Assembly (NCBI RefSeq): GCF_024266705.1
Contig: NZ_CP100756.1
Coordinates: forward strand, 2,480,001-2,544,000
DNA: 64,000 nucleotides
From: Natrinema gelatinilyticum
GTDB lineage: Archaea > Halobacteriota > Halobacteria > Halobacteriales > Natrialbaceae
Reading direction: 5' to 3'
Part shown: piece after piece, positions 7,879-14,853 of the stretch
Numbering within the stretch: the stretch's first letter is position 1
How the letters are laid out: every line of letters begins with the position of its first letter
Notes under the pieces: model-generated
Database searches by the model: none
Seen by the model: only the letters and a program-made list of their open reading frames with translations
What the model was told of the DNA's origin: nothing
Translations under genes and position numbers: made by a program

Positions 7879-9228
7879 TCAGTTGTCGTCCGATCCGTCC
7901 AGGAAGTATTCCTCGCGTTCGAACGGTTCGGTTTCCCCTTCGACGCCGGTCACGTCCAGTGCCGTGATCTCGGCGTCGGTCCCGAGCAGGCCCGCGAGAC
8001 TGGGCTCTGTGCGTCCGTCGTCGCTGCTGATGAGTTCCTTGACGTAGAGACCGCCCTCGCCGTGGAGCCGGACTTCCGCGTCGGTTGACCCCCGGAGGTC
8101 GCCGTCGATCCCGTAGACCGTCCGCTCGCGGGTGAGGCCGGCCCGTCGGTGATCGACCCGCTCGGGCGTGTACTGGTTCACGGTCGTCCCCGCAAGTTCG
8201 GCGAGGGCCGCGTCGAAATCGGCCTCGCCGATCGGGTCGGCGAACGCGACGTCGGCCCGGTAGCGCTTGCTCGCATCGTGCTCCTTGACGCGCTCGACCA
8301 TCTCGTGGGTCGCGAGCCGAAGCCCCTCGACCTCGACTGCACCCTCTGCGGCCTCGTTGATCGTCTCTTCGAGCGCTTCCACATCGGGGTCGCGTTTCCA
8401 GGGCCGTTTCACCTCGAGGACGAACGGCCGGCCTTCGCCGAGCATGCGAGCGTCGACGTCCTCTCGGCCCGCGCCGTGGAACGTCCCCTCATCACCGTCC
8501 ATGGCCTCGACGATGTAGGGGCGAACGACCTGCTCGACACTGGTATCGTACATGTATCCCGAGCCGCCGCAGTAGTCGCAGGTCTCCTCGCCGTCGTCAC
8601 CCAGTTGGACGCCGCTCCCGCCACATTCCCGACAGGGCCACTCCGTCTGTGGAATGTCACGGTCGAGTTTTCGGTAGCGGCCGTAGACGAACGCCGGGTT
8701 GATCTGCACGTCGACCGCGTGGCTTGTGACGGTTCCCGATCCGAGCGCCTCAAGCGGATCGAACCCGTCGAGGTCGACGATAGCGAGCACATCGGGTCTG
8801 TCGAAGTCGACGTCGGTCCCCGTTTTTGCGCCGACGCGTCGGCCCACCTCGCGGTTGACCTCCCGCTTCATCGATTCACCGGCATCCGGTTCGAGGCCAG
8901 CGTCTTCCCGGAGTAGTCGTTCGTTTTCCTCGACCAGCGGTGGCACGCGCGTGCCGACCTGATAGGTACCGAACCCGACGCCCTCCAGGGAGTCAACGAT
9001 GGTTTCAGCGATCGCGTCGAAGGTCCCGCAGTACCCCTCACAGACCCAGCAATCCGCGGGATCGGTGGGGTCGAAGTCCTCGTCGTCGGCCAGCGCGACC
9101 GTGATCCGCAGCGCTCGACCGCGCTCGGCGTTGGTCAGCCCGAAGCTCTGCTCGGCGAAGGGGCGCCCAAGACAGGAGTCACAGACGGCTCCGGTCCCCA
9201 GCAACGCGCGGGCGTTTTCCGTGATCAT
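7879..9228 (-). CDS. pus10: tRNA pseudouridine(54/55) synthase Pus10
   Basis: The 449-residue enzyme makes pseudouridine 54 and 55 in the T-loop of tRNA, replacing bacterial TruB in this role. The N-terminal THUMP-containing part has zinc-binding pairs CDSC (16-19) and CWVC...C; a haloarchaeal insertion has two further pairs, CREC and CDYC, near the middle. The catalytic domain contains GAGREDVDARMLG, with the catalytic Asp in DVDARML, and RPFVLEVKRPWKR. Length fits the family. Its likely partner TrmY, which methylates the resulting pseudouridine 54, is encoded about 3.5 kb away in this window. Confidence 0.96.
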   Translation of the reverse strand: MITENARALLGTGAVCDSCLGRPFAEQSFGLTNAERGRALRITVALADDEDFDPTDPADCWVCEGYCGTFDAIAETIVDSLEGVGFGTYQVGTRVPPLVEENERLLREDAGLEPDAGESMKREVNREVGRRVGAKTGTDVDFDRPDVLAIVDLDGFDPLEALGSGTVTSHAVDVQINPAFVYGRYRKLDRDIPQTEWPCRECGGSGVQLGDDGEETCDYCGGSGYMYDTSVEQVVRPYIVEAMDGDEGTFHGAGREDVDARMLGEGRPFVLEVKRPWKRDPDVEALEETINEAAEGAVEVEGLRLATHEMVERVKEHDASKRYRADVAFADPIGEADFDAALAELAGTTVNQYTPERVDHRRAGLTRERTVYGIDGDLRGSTDAEVRLHGEGGLYVKELISSDDGRTEPSLAGLLGTDAEITALDVTGVEGETEPFEREEYFLDGSDDN

Positions 9229-9422
9229 GTCTCGGGTGTCGGGCGGCCGCGGGTAACACGTTTTCCCTTCGTCGGAACGGGACTTCTATCGCTGGAATGT
9301 GACGAGTCCTCGTCGTTGGGACGAACCCTGGTCTCGACACGGCGGCCACGGTCGACTGCCGCAGCTTGAAAATGCAGGCCATTTCTCCGGAGGTTAAAAT
9401 GGATCGGCTCCTATCCCCCGCT

Positions 9423-10538
9423 ATGCACGATTCCCGACTGGGCCGTCGGTCTTTTCTCGCGGCCGCCAGTGCCGGTCTCGCCGGTGCGATCGCCGGCTGT
9501 TCCGAACCCCGGGCCGATAGTTCGTTCGATGGCGATTCCTCGTACAACATCGATCGAGAAAACCTCGCGAGCGGATCGGCGTTCACCGATCTGTACAACG
9601 CCCTCATCGAATCGGTCACGCAAGTTCGCGTCTTCGGCCTCAAGAATCCGGACACGGGCGCAGAAGGCCGTGGGCAGGGTTCGGGCTTCCTCTACGATAC
9701 GCGCCACGTCGTCACCAACGACCACGTCATCGCCAACGGCACGGCGGCAGATCTCCAGTACATCACCGGCGACTGGACCAGTACCACGCTCGTCGGCCGC
9801 GACTATTACAGCGATCTGGCCGTCCTCGAGGTCGATCACGTACCCAACTCAGCGACACCGCTGTCCCTCACCGACCAACGGCCCGTCGTCGGCCAACAAG
9901 TCGCCGCCATCGGAAACCCCTACGGCCTCGAGGGGTCGATGTCTGCAGGGATCGTAAGCGGCGTCGATCGAACGTTGAAACTTCCCCAGCGACGGTTTTC
10001 CTATCCGAACGTCATCCAGACTGACGCCGCGGTCAATCCCGGCAACAGCGGCGGTCCACTCGTGGATCTCGATGGCAGCGTCGTCGGCGTGGTTACTTCG
10101 GGTGGCGGAGACAACATCGGGTTCGCGATATCCGCGGCACTCGCCGGACGTGTCGTTCCGTCGCTCATCGAATCGGGTTCGTACGACCACTCCTCTCTGG
10201 GAATCAGGCTTCGAACCGTCGACCGGTTGCTCGCCGATGCAAACGACCTCCCCGAAGCGACCGGGGTGATGGTCACGGCCGTCGTCGACGGTTCGGCCGC
10301 GGAAGGTGTCCTCGAACCGGCCACTCGATCGGTACGACGTCGCGGCGAATCGATCCCCGTCGGGGGCGACGTCATCTTCGAACTGAACGGTAATTCAATC
10401 CCCGACCGACACGCGCTGTCGACGTTTCTCGCACTCGAGACCAACCCGGGAGAAAGACTCACGGTTCGACTTCAGCGCGGCGGACGAACCGTCACCCGGG
10501 ACCTGATCCTCCATGCTCGGCCGTCGATACGACGGTAA
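9423..10538 (+). CDS. HtrA/DegP-like serine protease, Tat-exported lipoprotein
   Basis: The 371-residue S1C protease has a twin-arginine signal, SRLGRRSFLAAASAGL, followed by the lipobox AIAGC, so it is likely exported folded and anchored by lipid outside the membrane. The catalytic triad is visible: His101 in TNDHVI, Asp131 in YSDLAVLEVD and Ser209 in PGNSGGPLVD. A PDZ domain covers about 255-365. The ATG at 9423 puts the RR motif at the N-terminus; an earlier in-frame ATG at 9366 would bury it. A T-run near 10640 may end the transcript. Confidence 0.93.
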   Translation: MHDSRLGRRSFLAAASAGLAGAIAGCSEPRADSSFDGDSSYNIDRENLASGSAFTDLYNALIESVTQVRVFGLKNPDTGAEGRGQGSGFLYDTRHVVTNDHVIANGTAADLQYITGDWTSTTLVGRDYYSDLAVLEVDHVPNSATPLSLTDQRPVVGQQVAAIGNPYGLEGSMSAGIVSGVDRTLKLPQRRFSYPNVIQTDAAVNPGNSGGPLVDLDGSVVGVVTSGGGDNIGFAISAALAGRVVPSLIESGSYDHSSLGIRLRTVDRLLADANDLPEATGVMVTAVVDGSAAEGVLEPATRSVRRRGESIPVGGDVIFELNGNSIPDRHALSTFLALETNPGERLTVRLQRGGRTVTRDLILHARPSIRR

Positions 10539-10834
10539 CGGTCGGACGAGGTCGACTCGGATTCGATATAACAGACGTGAACTAATGAAAAGAATAGCTG
10601 AAATTAGCGTAATAGATCGTTGTAGCCGCGACAGAAACCGTTTTTTGGATCGATTACGGTCATAGCGAGTTCGTACACGTCAGGACGTATTACGGTCTTT
10701 TTCGAGGGAATGAAACGTGTGAATCGTGCCGTCGATACTCGCTACCGTCGGTGTTCCACACATTAGATACTCGATAACAATAGTATCAAATTCTGTAGCA
10801 CTATCTGGCGCGAACATCCGCCGCCTGATAACGT
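10539..10834. other. AT-richer intergenic stretch
   Basis: It holds a T-run (TTTTTT near 10640), possibly the end of the HtrA transcript, and AT-rich DNA at 10760-10800 that could promote the DUF7511-type gene. I see no gene of its own. Confidence 0.5.
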
Positions 10835-11026
10835 ATGACCGACGCTGACGTTCACCCATCAGATACCGAGGAACCGACACTCGAGTTCGATCACGTCACG
10901 GTCGAAAACGATCACGCACCGGACGAGTGTGCCATCTTCCCACGCAATGCCAGTGAGGACGTCCTGATGACCACCTGGATTTCGGCACACGACGACTCGT
11001 TCGTCGACCTCGAATCGATTCGGTAG
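10835..11026 (+). CDS. Small acidic haloarchaeal protein, DUF7511-like
   Basis: A 63-residue acidic protein with the pattern ENDHAPDECAIFP ... EDVLMTTWISA ... FVDLESIR. I recognise this as a widespread haloarchaeal family (DUF7511); its function is unknown. A small membrane-protein gene begins 8 bp after its stop, so the two are probably cotranscribed. Confidence 0.75.
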   Translation: MTDADVHPSDTEEPTLEFDHVTVENDHAPDECAIFPRNASEDVLMTTWISAHDDSFVDLESIR

Positions 11027-11033
11027 CCCTTCA

Positions 11034-11222
11034 ATGTATTTGAGCTACTCCGTCACCGCCGCCGGCTTCTGGCTCGGCACCGTCCTTCCGGTCGTCTATC
11101 TGCCCATCGTCGTTTCAGGTATCGATTCGATACGTCACCTGTCACTCTTCATCGGGCTCCTGACGGTCCACGCACTCGCGCTCGTCGTCGGTCACGACTA
11201 TTCTGGTTCGAGATCACAGTGA
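11034..11222 (+). CDS. Small two-helix membrane protein
   Basis: A 62-residue protein with two hydrophobic segments (about 5-27 and 35-53) and a short polar tail, DYSGSRSQ. It follows the DUF7511-like gene by 8 bp and probably shares its transcript. The function is unknown. Confidence 0.65.
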   Translation: MYLSYSVTAAGFWLGTVLPVVYLPIVVSGIDSIRHLSLFIGLLTVHALALVVGHDYSGSRSQ

Positions 11223-11435
11223 TCGGCCGGTTCGCCTCACCCAGACGGTATCCACTCCCTAACGAGACTTGGCGCGGATATCCGCCGTTCAGGAAACCTC
11301 CGATCACACCGCTGCGCAAAATCTGCGCGGAGTCGCTGGCAGAGACGGCCACCGTCTCGGACTCCCGTCGTCGGTCGGATTCGATACACGACGAAATATG
11401 AGGAAATATATGCTGATTCCGTTGGTCGTACTCAT

Positions 11436-11594
11436 ATGCGCACTCGCTGTCCGCTCTGTCGGCGGACCATCACGACCGATGCACAGCACTGGTGTCGATG
11501 CGGCAAAGCCATCGGCACCCACTGTTACGAGGATCACAGTAACTGGTGTGCCGGCAGCGGCGCTGACGCCTGGATCGGGGCGCTCGAGCGCTAG
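11436..11594 (+). CDS. Cys-rich micro-protein (zinc finger)
   Basis: A 52-residue protein, MRTRCPLCRRTITTD..., with CPLC (5-8), WCRC (19-22) and two further Cys and His (THCYEDHSNWC), enough ligands for one or two zinc sites. It is short enough to be missed by gene callers. Codon use is GC-rich at third positions. Its stop codon is the TAG of a CTAG that also ends the opposite gene. The function is unknown; a DNA, RNA or protein-binding role is typical of such proteins. Confidence 0.65.
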   Translation: MRTRCPLCRRTITTDAQHWCRCGKAIGTHCYEDHSNWCAGSGADAWIGALER

Positions 11595-11776
11595 TCGGAA
11601 GAAACCGACCAGACCTGCGCCCGGGGCGTGCCACAAGTGTTACAGACGACTGCCAAGTTACCCTTGTATCGGCCACGTTCGAGTGTACCTTCGGCACAGG
11701 ACGGGCACGGCCGTCCCTCGAGAATCGCGAGCAATCGTCCCCTTCCGCGGGCTTGTGCCGACTCTGATTTCGCCAT
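11591..11776 (-). CDS. CPxCG micro zinc-finger protein (HVO_A0556-like)
   Basis: A 61-residue protein with a basic start and two zinc knuckles, GRPCPSCAEG (24-27) and VVCNTCGTP (45-48). The layout LLAILEGRPCPSC ... RYKGNLAVVCNTCGTP..QVW resembles the haloarchaeal HVO_A0556-type zinc-finger family; this assignment is from memory. The ATG at 11776 is the only good start. Its stop overlaps that of the plus-strand Cys-rich gene by 4 nt (CTAG). Confidence 0.8.
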   Translation of the reverse strand: MAKSESAQARGRGRLLAILEGRPCPSCAEGTLERGRYKGNLAVVCNTCGTPRAQVWSVSSD

Positions 11777-11886
11777 GTAATCACTCCATACCGGTGATAC
11801 TGGAAACTGTTGGCCATGCCTATGCAGTGTAAGCGCGGTGTCTCGAGTCGAAGCACCTATGCCCGCCTCCGGAGTATGGCCGCAGG

Positions 11887-12450
11887 ATGTGGCCCTGGGG
11901 ACATCTCGCCGTCGCCTACCTGTCGTATTCCGTCGCCGTCCACCGGCAGTTCGACCGACCGCCCCGCGCAGTCCCGGTGATGGCGCTCGCGGTCGGTTCG
12001 CAGACGCCCGACCTGATCGACAAGCCCCTCGCGTGGAACTTCGGGGTGCTGCCCGGCGGCCGAACGCTCGCACACTCGCTTTTCGTCGCCGCGCTCCTCG
12101 TGCCGACCGTCCTCGTTGCTGCAGATCGACTCGGCGGTCGCACGGTCGGCGTCGGCTTCCTCCTCGGCTACTGCTCACATCTACTCGCGGACATCCCGCC
12201 GACAGTCTTCTCGGGGAACCTCGCCGGCGGCGCCTACCTGTTATGGCCGATTCTCGAGCAACCGCCCGAACACCCCGTCGCCGGTATTCTCGACGCGATA
12301 CTCCACTACTACGAGCTAGGGGCCTACGAATGGGTCCAGTTCGGTCTCTTTGCCGCTGCGATTCTCGTCTGGTACCTGGACGAAACGCCTGGGACCGGCA
12401 TCGTCCGGACGACGCTCGAACGGCGACTCAACGTCGGCTCACGGTCGTGA
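11887..12450 (+). CDS. Membrane-bound metal-dependent hydrolase (YdjM/DUF457 family)
   Basis: A 187-residue membrane protein starting MWPWGHLAVAYLSYS, with the conserved early His (GHLA), GSQTPDLIDKP, RTLAHSLFVA and GYCSHLLADI. The spaced His/Asp residues (H6, D42/D45, H63, H98, D102) match the YdjM/DUF457 family of putative metal-dependent hydrolases. There are about four membrane segments. The physiological substrate is unknown. Confidence 0.85.
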   Translation: MWPWGHLAVAYLSYSVAVHRQFDRPPRAVPVMALAVGSQTPDLIDKPLAWNFGVLPGGRTLAHSLFVAALLVPTVLVAADRLGGRTVGVGFLLGYCSHLLADIPPTVFSGNLAGGAYLLWPILEQPPEHPVAGILDAILHYYELGAYEWVQFGLFAAAILVWYLDETPGTGIVRTTLERRLNVGSRS

Positions 12451-12554
12451 ACCGTCCCTGACCGATCCACGACCACGGTTCGTGAACGCACGGCGTCGTC
12501 CAAGATGCGGTGTCGAACCGGCAGGGCTATCCCGGCGCCTGGCTTCGTCCCGAC

Positions 12555-13157
12555 ATGCGCCAGTTCGTCCTCATCGGTCACGACGTCCCGACGACACCCA
12601 ATTTCTCGCTCGATGATCTCGCCGGCGGAGCTGGCCGCCTCGACGCACTCTGTCGGTCGATCACCTCGGCATTCGTCACGTCCCACGGTATCCGCGAGTC
12701 CGTCCGCGTCCACCTCGTCGCTCGAGACCAACTGACGATATCTTTCGACGGACGCGACCTCCGACGACTCAATCCCGACGAGCGAAGTACCGCCGCGCTC
12801 GTACGGACGGCCCTCAAGCACCGCGACGAAGCCATCGGTGCCCTCCCTGCAGAACCCAGTCCCGGAATCGAACTGTACCGGCGCGGCTTCGAGGGAACGC
12901 TCGCGGAAATCGCCGCCGACGGTCCCATCGTTCACCTCCACGAGGACGGCGACGCGGTGGTCGACGTCGACACCGATGCCCTCGCGGATTCGATTTTCGT
13001 CCTGTCGGATCATCGTGACTTCACCGACGCGGAAGCGGCGCTGCTCGAGGACATCGCCGAGTATCGACTCCGGCTCGGCCCCGAGCGGCTTCACACCGAC
13101 CAGGCAATCACCGTTGCCCATCACTATCTCGATACGAACGGCTACGAGCGGTTTTGA
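12555..13157 (+). CDS. trmY: tRNA (pseudouridine54-N1)-methyltransferase
   Basis: The 200-residue SPOUT-class protein begins MRQFVLIGHDVPTTPNFSL and contains LHEDG and IFVLSDHRDFTDAEAALL, as expected of the SAM-binding knot of TrmY. It converts pseudouridine 54 of archaeal tRNA to N1-methylpseudouridine, so it acts after Pus10. I chose the ATG at 12555, as the family begins (M)RxFxL. Confidence 0.93.
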   Translation: MRQFVLIGHDVPTTPNFSLDDLAGGAGRLDALCRSITSAFVTSHGIRESVRVHLVARDQLTISFDGRDLRRLNPDERSTAALVRTALKHRDEAIGALPAEPSPGIELYRRGFEGTLAEIAADGPIVHLHEDGDAVVDVDTDALADSIFVLSDHRDFTDAEAALLEDIAEYRLRLGPERLHTDQAITVAHHYLDTNGYERF

Positions 13158-13257
13158 GGCGAAGATGGTGGTGCGCTCACGGAGTCGAACCGGCTGCCGG
13201 CGGGCGGACGACGGCTTTCGGAAGCGTTAAACGAACAGATGCGTACACTACGAATGC

Positions 13258-13330
13258 GGGCCGGTGGGGTAGCTTGGTATCCTTCGGCCTTCGGGTGGCC
13301 GTAACCGCAGTTCGAATCTGCGCCGGCCCA
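13258..13330 (+). tRNA. tRNA-Pro(CGG)
   Basis: The 73-nt cloverleaf has acceptor GGGCCGG pairing with CCGGCCC, anticodon stem CGGCC/GGCCG around loop TTCGGGT (anticodon CGG) and T-arm CGCAG-TTCGAAT-CTGCG. The discriminator is A and no CCA is encoded. No intron is present. A CCCCTTTT tract at 13343-13350 may end transcription. Confidence 0.95.
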
Positions 13331-13385
13331 CTGGATATAAACCCCTTTTCCCGCATTTCCTGACAGTTAGCGGCCGGTTTTCGAG

Positions 13386-13625
13386 GTGGTCTGCGTGACG
13401 CTTTCCGACGCGGAAAGTGAACGGATTCTGAGAAATCAGTCGGTTAACCCCGAACCGACGAAGAGTCGCGAGTTTCGCTGCGCAGAGTGCGGTGCGCGCT
13501 GCACACTGCTGCTCGATGGTCGGTCGGAAGCCGGTCATGGGCATAGTTGTTCTCGTCGACTCGAGCGGACGGGCTCGAACCGAGTTTGTCCGGAGCTGAC
13601 CGACGGCGGTGATGTGCAGCGATGA
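13386..13625 (+). CDS. Small Cys-containing protein, first gene of a micro-operon next to tRNA-Pro
   Basis: A protein of up to 79 residues, read from GTG at 13386; GTG at 13395 is an alternative start. It has a polar N-terminus (TLSDAESERILRNQ), a CAECGARC zinc-knuckle-like segment and two further Cys. It begins 55 bp after tRNA-Pro. Its TGA overlaps the ATG of the next gene (ATGA). Similar tiny genes are common in haloarchaeal proviruses and integrative elements. The function is unknown. Confidence 0.55.
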   Translation: MVCVTLSDAESERILRNQSVNPEPTKSREFRCAECGARCTLLLDGRSEAGHGHSCSRRLERTGSNRVCPELTDGGDVQR

Positions 13626-13753
13626 TGGGCTTCGTCCGAGCGAATCGGCTATACGAGGTCGCGAGTCGGACGTCGATAGCCCGTCCCTCGATTTCGGAAA
13701 CCGACACTGAGGCTCGTGATGTGACCGAGTCTGCTGGAGGGGATCCAGCGTGA
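13622..13753 (+). CDS. Micro-operon gene 2, 43-residue protein
   Basis: A 43-residue protein (MMGFVRANRLYEVASRTSIA...) with a basic first half and an acidic second half. It overlaps the genes on both sides by 4 nt (ATGA at 13622-13625 and GTGA at 13750-13753), typical of translational coupling. No domain is recognised, and it could be non-functional. Confidence 0.45.
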   Translation: MMGFVRANRLYEVASRTSIARPSISETDTEARDVTESAGGDPA

Positions 13754-13869
13754 GCCGCGTCGTCGATCGGGACGAGTGCCCTCGGTGCGAGGCGAAGGTC
13801 TCGGCGACTCGACCGCTGTGTCCTGACTGCTCTCGTGAGGTCAGCCGTGCTCGAGGTGATGTACTGTGA
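13750..13869 (+). CDS. Micro-operon gene 3, 39-residue zinc ribbon
   Basis: A 39-residue protein with two clean knuckles, DECPRCEAKV and RPLCPDCSRE, the minimal pattern of a single zinc ribbon. The start is GTG inside the GTGA overlap with the previous gene; its own end overlaps the next gene in the same way. The intact CxxC pair in this frame argues for a real gene. Such mini zinc ribbons are frequent in haloarchaeal viruses and plasmids. Confidence 0.6.
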   Translation: MSRVVDRDECPRCEAKVSATRPLCPDCSREVSRARGDVL

Positions 13870-14015
13870 GCGTCACCGACAGTACCGATTGGGCCTGGGT
13901 TGTCGAAAGTTCCGTCTGCGAGGCCTGGCCGCTCAACCAGGTCACCGGAGACAACAGCGAACCGGATTGGTTCGACGCCCATCTTGTCGTCACGGTAGAT
14001 ATCCGGAGCGAGTAG
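13866..14015 (+). CDS. Micro-operon gene 4, 49-residue acidic protein
   Basis: A 49-residue acidic, Trp-rich protein (TDSTDWAWVVESSVCEAW ... DWFDAHLVVTVDIRSE). It begins with GTG in a GTGA overlap with the zinc-ribbon gene. Strong acidity and GC-rich third positions support coding. The family is not recognised. Confidence 0.5.
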   Translation: MSVTDSTDWAWVVESSVCEAWPLNQVTGDNSEPDWFDAHLVVTVDIRSE

Positions 14016-14111
14016 CGGTGTTCCAGGTCGAGGGCCGCCCCACGGGGTTCCGCTCACCCGAGCCGTTGTTTTCGAACGACGACGATCTCTCGTTCGACGG
14101 ACCCTCGCACG

Positions 14112-14507
14112 TCACGAGACTGCCTGCATCGACTCCCGGAGGCTCCAGACGACCGACCGGAGCCTGTATCCGAGCGATCCCGTCCGATAGCCGGTCCATC
14201 CGCTCATGCCTCCCGCGAGCGTCGCTGCGTCGTATCCTTCTTCTTCGAGCACGCTGGTCGCTCGTTTGGCGACCACGCCCATCTTGCACACCACGACCAC
14301 GTCGTTCTCGGGTGGGATCTCATCGAGCCGGTCGCGTAATTCGGCGTCGTCGCCTCGTCGCAGGTCGTCGTAGACGGGGATGTTGTAACTCCTCTCGATC
14401 GAATCTGCCCGAAAGGCAGGTTCCGGTCGGATATCCAGGAGAAAGAGGTCGTCTCTCGAGTTCGACTCGAGGCGCGCTTCGAGTTCGTCCGGACGAATGC
14501 GTTTCAT
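14112..14507 (-). CDS. Rhodanese-like domain protein
   Basis: A 131-residue single-domain rhodanese. Asp25 lies in FLLDIRPEPAF, the active-site loop is VVVCKMGVVAKRA with Cys74, and the end of the fold is GGMSGW. Such proteins transfer sulfane sulfur through the active-site Cys; the partner here is unknown. A C-terminal extension of about 30 residues (TGSLGYRLRSVVWSLRESMQ) lies beyond the usual fold. Confidence 0.88.
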   Translation of the reverse strand: MKRIRPDELEARLESNSRDDLFLLDIRPEPAFRADSIERSYNIPVYDDLRRGDDAELRDRLDEIPPENDVVVVCKMGVVAKRATSVLEEEGYDAATLAGGMSGWTGYRTGSLGYRLRSVVWSLRESMQAVS

Positions 14508-14853
14508 TGGTACTATATTGTACTCGATTCACAAAGCCGTGACGTTTCGAGAGCCGGTCGGACGGTTCGGCGATCGAATTGGCGATCCCCGTCTCAGAGT
14601 AGGGGCCAGCCATCGCGATGGGTCCGAACGACGGGGTCCGAGCCTGGTTCTGAAACCGATCCTGGGCCGCTCGTCGCATCGCGTCTCACCGGATCGTCAT
14701 CCGGTCCTCGCGGGGTCGGATGATGGACGAGGAACCGATTCGGTGCGACGGCTGGGACGGAGACGTCGCGTGCAGACAATTCGACGGCGGGAGTACCGCG
14801 GTGGCGTGATTGTCACAGTGGCGTGAGTGCCACTACCGGCGGCGAGCGCCCGA
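14508..14853. other. Gap with no recognisable gene
   Basis: A 346-bp stretch upstream of the rhodanese gene and downstream of the permease gene. Both strands have open stretches, but they are Arg/Ser/Pro-rich, as expected from random GC-rich sequence. The AT-rich patch at 14511-14525 (TACTATATTGTACT) is probably the rhodanese promoter. Confidence 0.5.

Noticed and set aside
10680..10880. 66-residue minus-strand frame
   Set aside because: It overlaps the start of the DUF7511-like gene and has no recognisable features.
14016..14111. Possible att repeat of the tRNA-Pro 3' end after the micro-operon
   Set aside because: GGGCCGCCCCACGGGG-like sequence is present, but it does not match the tRNA 3' end (CTGCGCCGGCCCA) beyond chance.
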